Shown: positions 63,901-64,000 of the stretch, in pieces
How positions within the stretch are numbered: position 1 is the stretch's first letter
Layout: the number at the start of each line of letters is the position of its first letter
Assembly: GCA_029783825.1 (NCBI GenBank)
Contig: JAREIK010011373.1
Location: forward strand, 1 to 64,000
From: Sapria himalayana
Lineage: Eukaryota > Streptophyta > Magnoliopsida > Malpighiales > Rafflesiaceae
Direction: 5' to 3'
Length of the DNA stretch: 64,000 nucleotides
The notes under the pieces: generated by a model
Databases searched by the model: none
What the model saw: only the letters and a program-made list of their open reading frames with translations
Told to the model about the DNA's origin: nothing
Made by a program: the position numbers and the translations under genes

Positions 63901-64000
63901 ATATGTCTATCTATATGACTATATATCTGTCTATCTATCTATCAATCTATCTATTTTTTGAATTATCTCTCAATCTATCTATCAATTTATCTGACTAATA
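60633..64000 (+). repeat. TCTA/TATC array C, right part
   Basis: The TCTA-strand array runs to the window edge. It has a (TA)n block at 60895-60934 and a TCTG-rich sub-block at 62818-62905. All + strand frames (up to 241 codons at 60852-61577) are Ser-Ile-Tyr-Leu translations of the repeat. Confidence 0.95.

Overview
This window is very AT-rich, gene-poor nuclear DNA of a land plant, most likely an angiosperm. The evidence is CACTA (En/Spm) transposons with the plant-specific set of domains (transposase-associated, tnp2, DUF4218, DUF4216 and a separate Ptta/En/Spm protein), hAT transposons with BED-finger transposases, a plant ARF1-type retropseudogene, and captured exons of plant-like TOP2 and SDF2 genes. 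I found no intact gene. Nearly every long open frame is either a translation of tetranucleotide repeat or a decayed transposon fragment. The species cannot be told from the sequence.

Layout. (1) 1-6156: TCTA/TATC array A. (2) 6157-13850: AT-rich DNA holding a flank repeat (also found after array B), a Ty3/gypsy RNase H relic, and an AT satellite of about 551 bp period interrupted by an ARF1 retropseudogene with an 11-bp target duplication. (3) 14115-14512: a CT-rich tract. (4) About 14.8-27.0 kb: CACTA-1 on the + strand, with decayed tnp2 and Ptta genes. A 3.4-kb hAT (18063-21460) lies inside its DUF4216 coding region. (5) 27009-29423: remains of another CACTA-type element with captured pieces of DNA topoisomerase II and an SDF2-like protein. 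(6) 29424-47705: a GATA-strand array of about 6 kb, split by CACTA-2 (31778-43986, minus strand). CACTA-2 has both termini but no tnp2 gene; it carries a second hAT (31882-35352) and about 4.8 kb of extra sequence with tandemly duplicated gene-like fragments. (7) 47706-52980: TCTA array B, which meets the GATA array head to head at an AGATCT palindrome. (8) 52981-59235: AT-rich DNA with a second copy of the flank repeat and (CA)n/(TA)n tracts. (9) 59236-64000: TCTA array C, interrupted by an LTR-like insertion (59729-60632).

History inferred from nesting: arrays and satellites came first; CACTA elements, the ARF1 retrocopy and the LTR-like piece inserted into or beside them; related hAT elements then landed in both CACTA elements. 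Many stops sit at conserved Trp codons (TGG to TAG), as expected from long silencing and cytosine deamination. No CRISPR array, tRNA, rRNA or novel multi-gene system was seen. The most notable points are the organisation of the GATA/TCTA arrays, the two parallel hAT-in-CACTA nestings and the transduplicated host exons.
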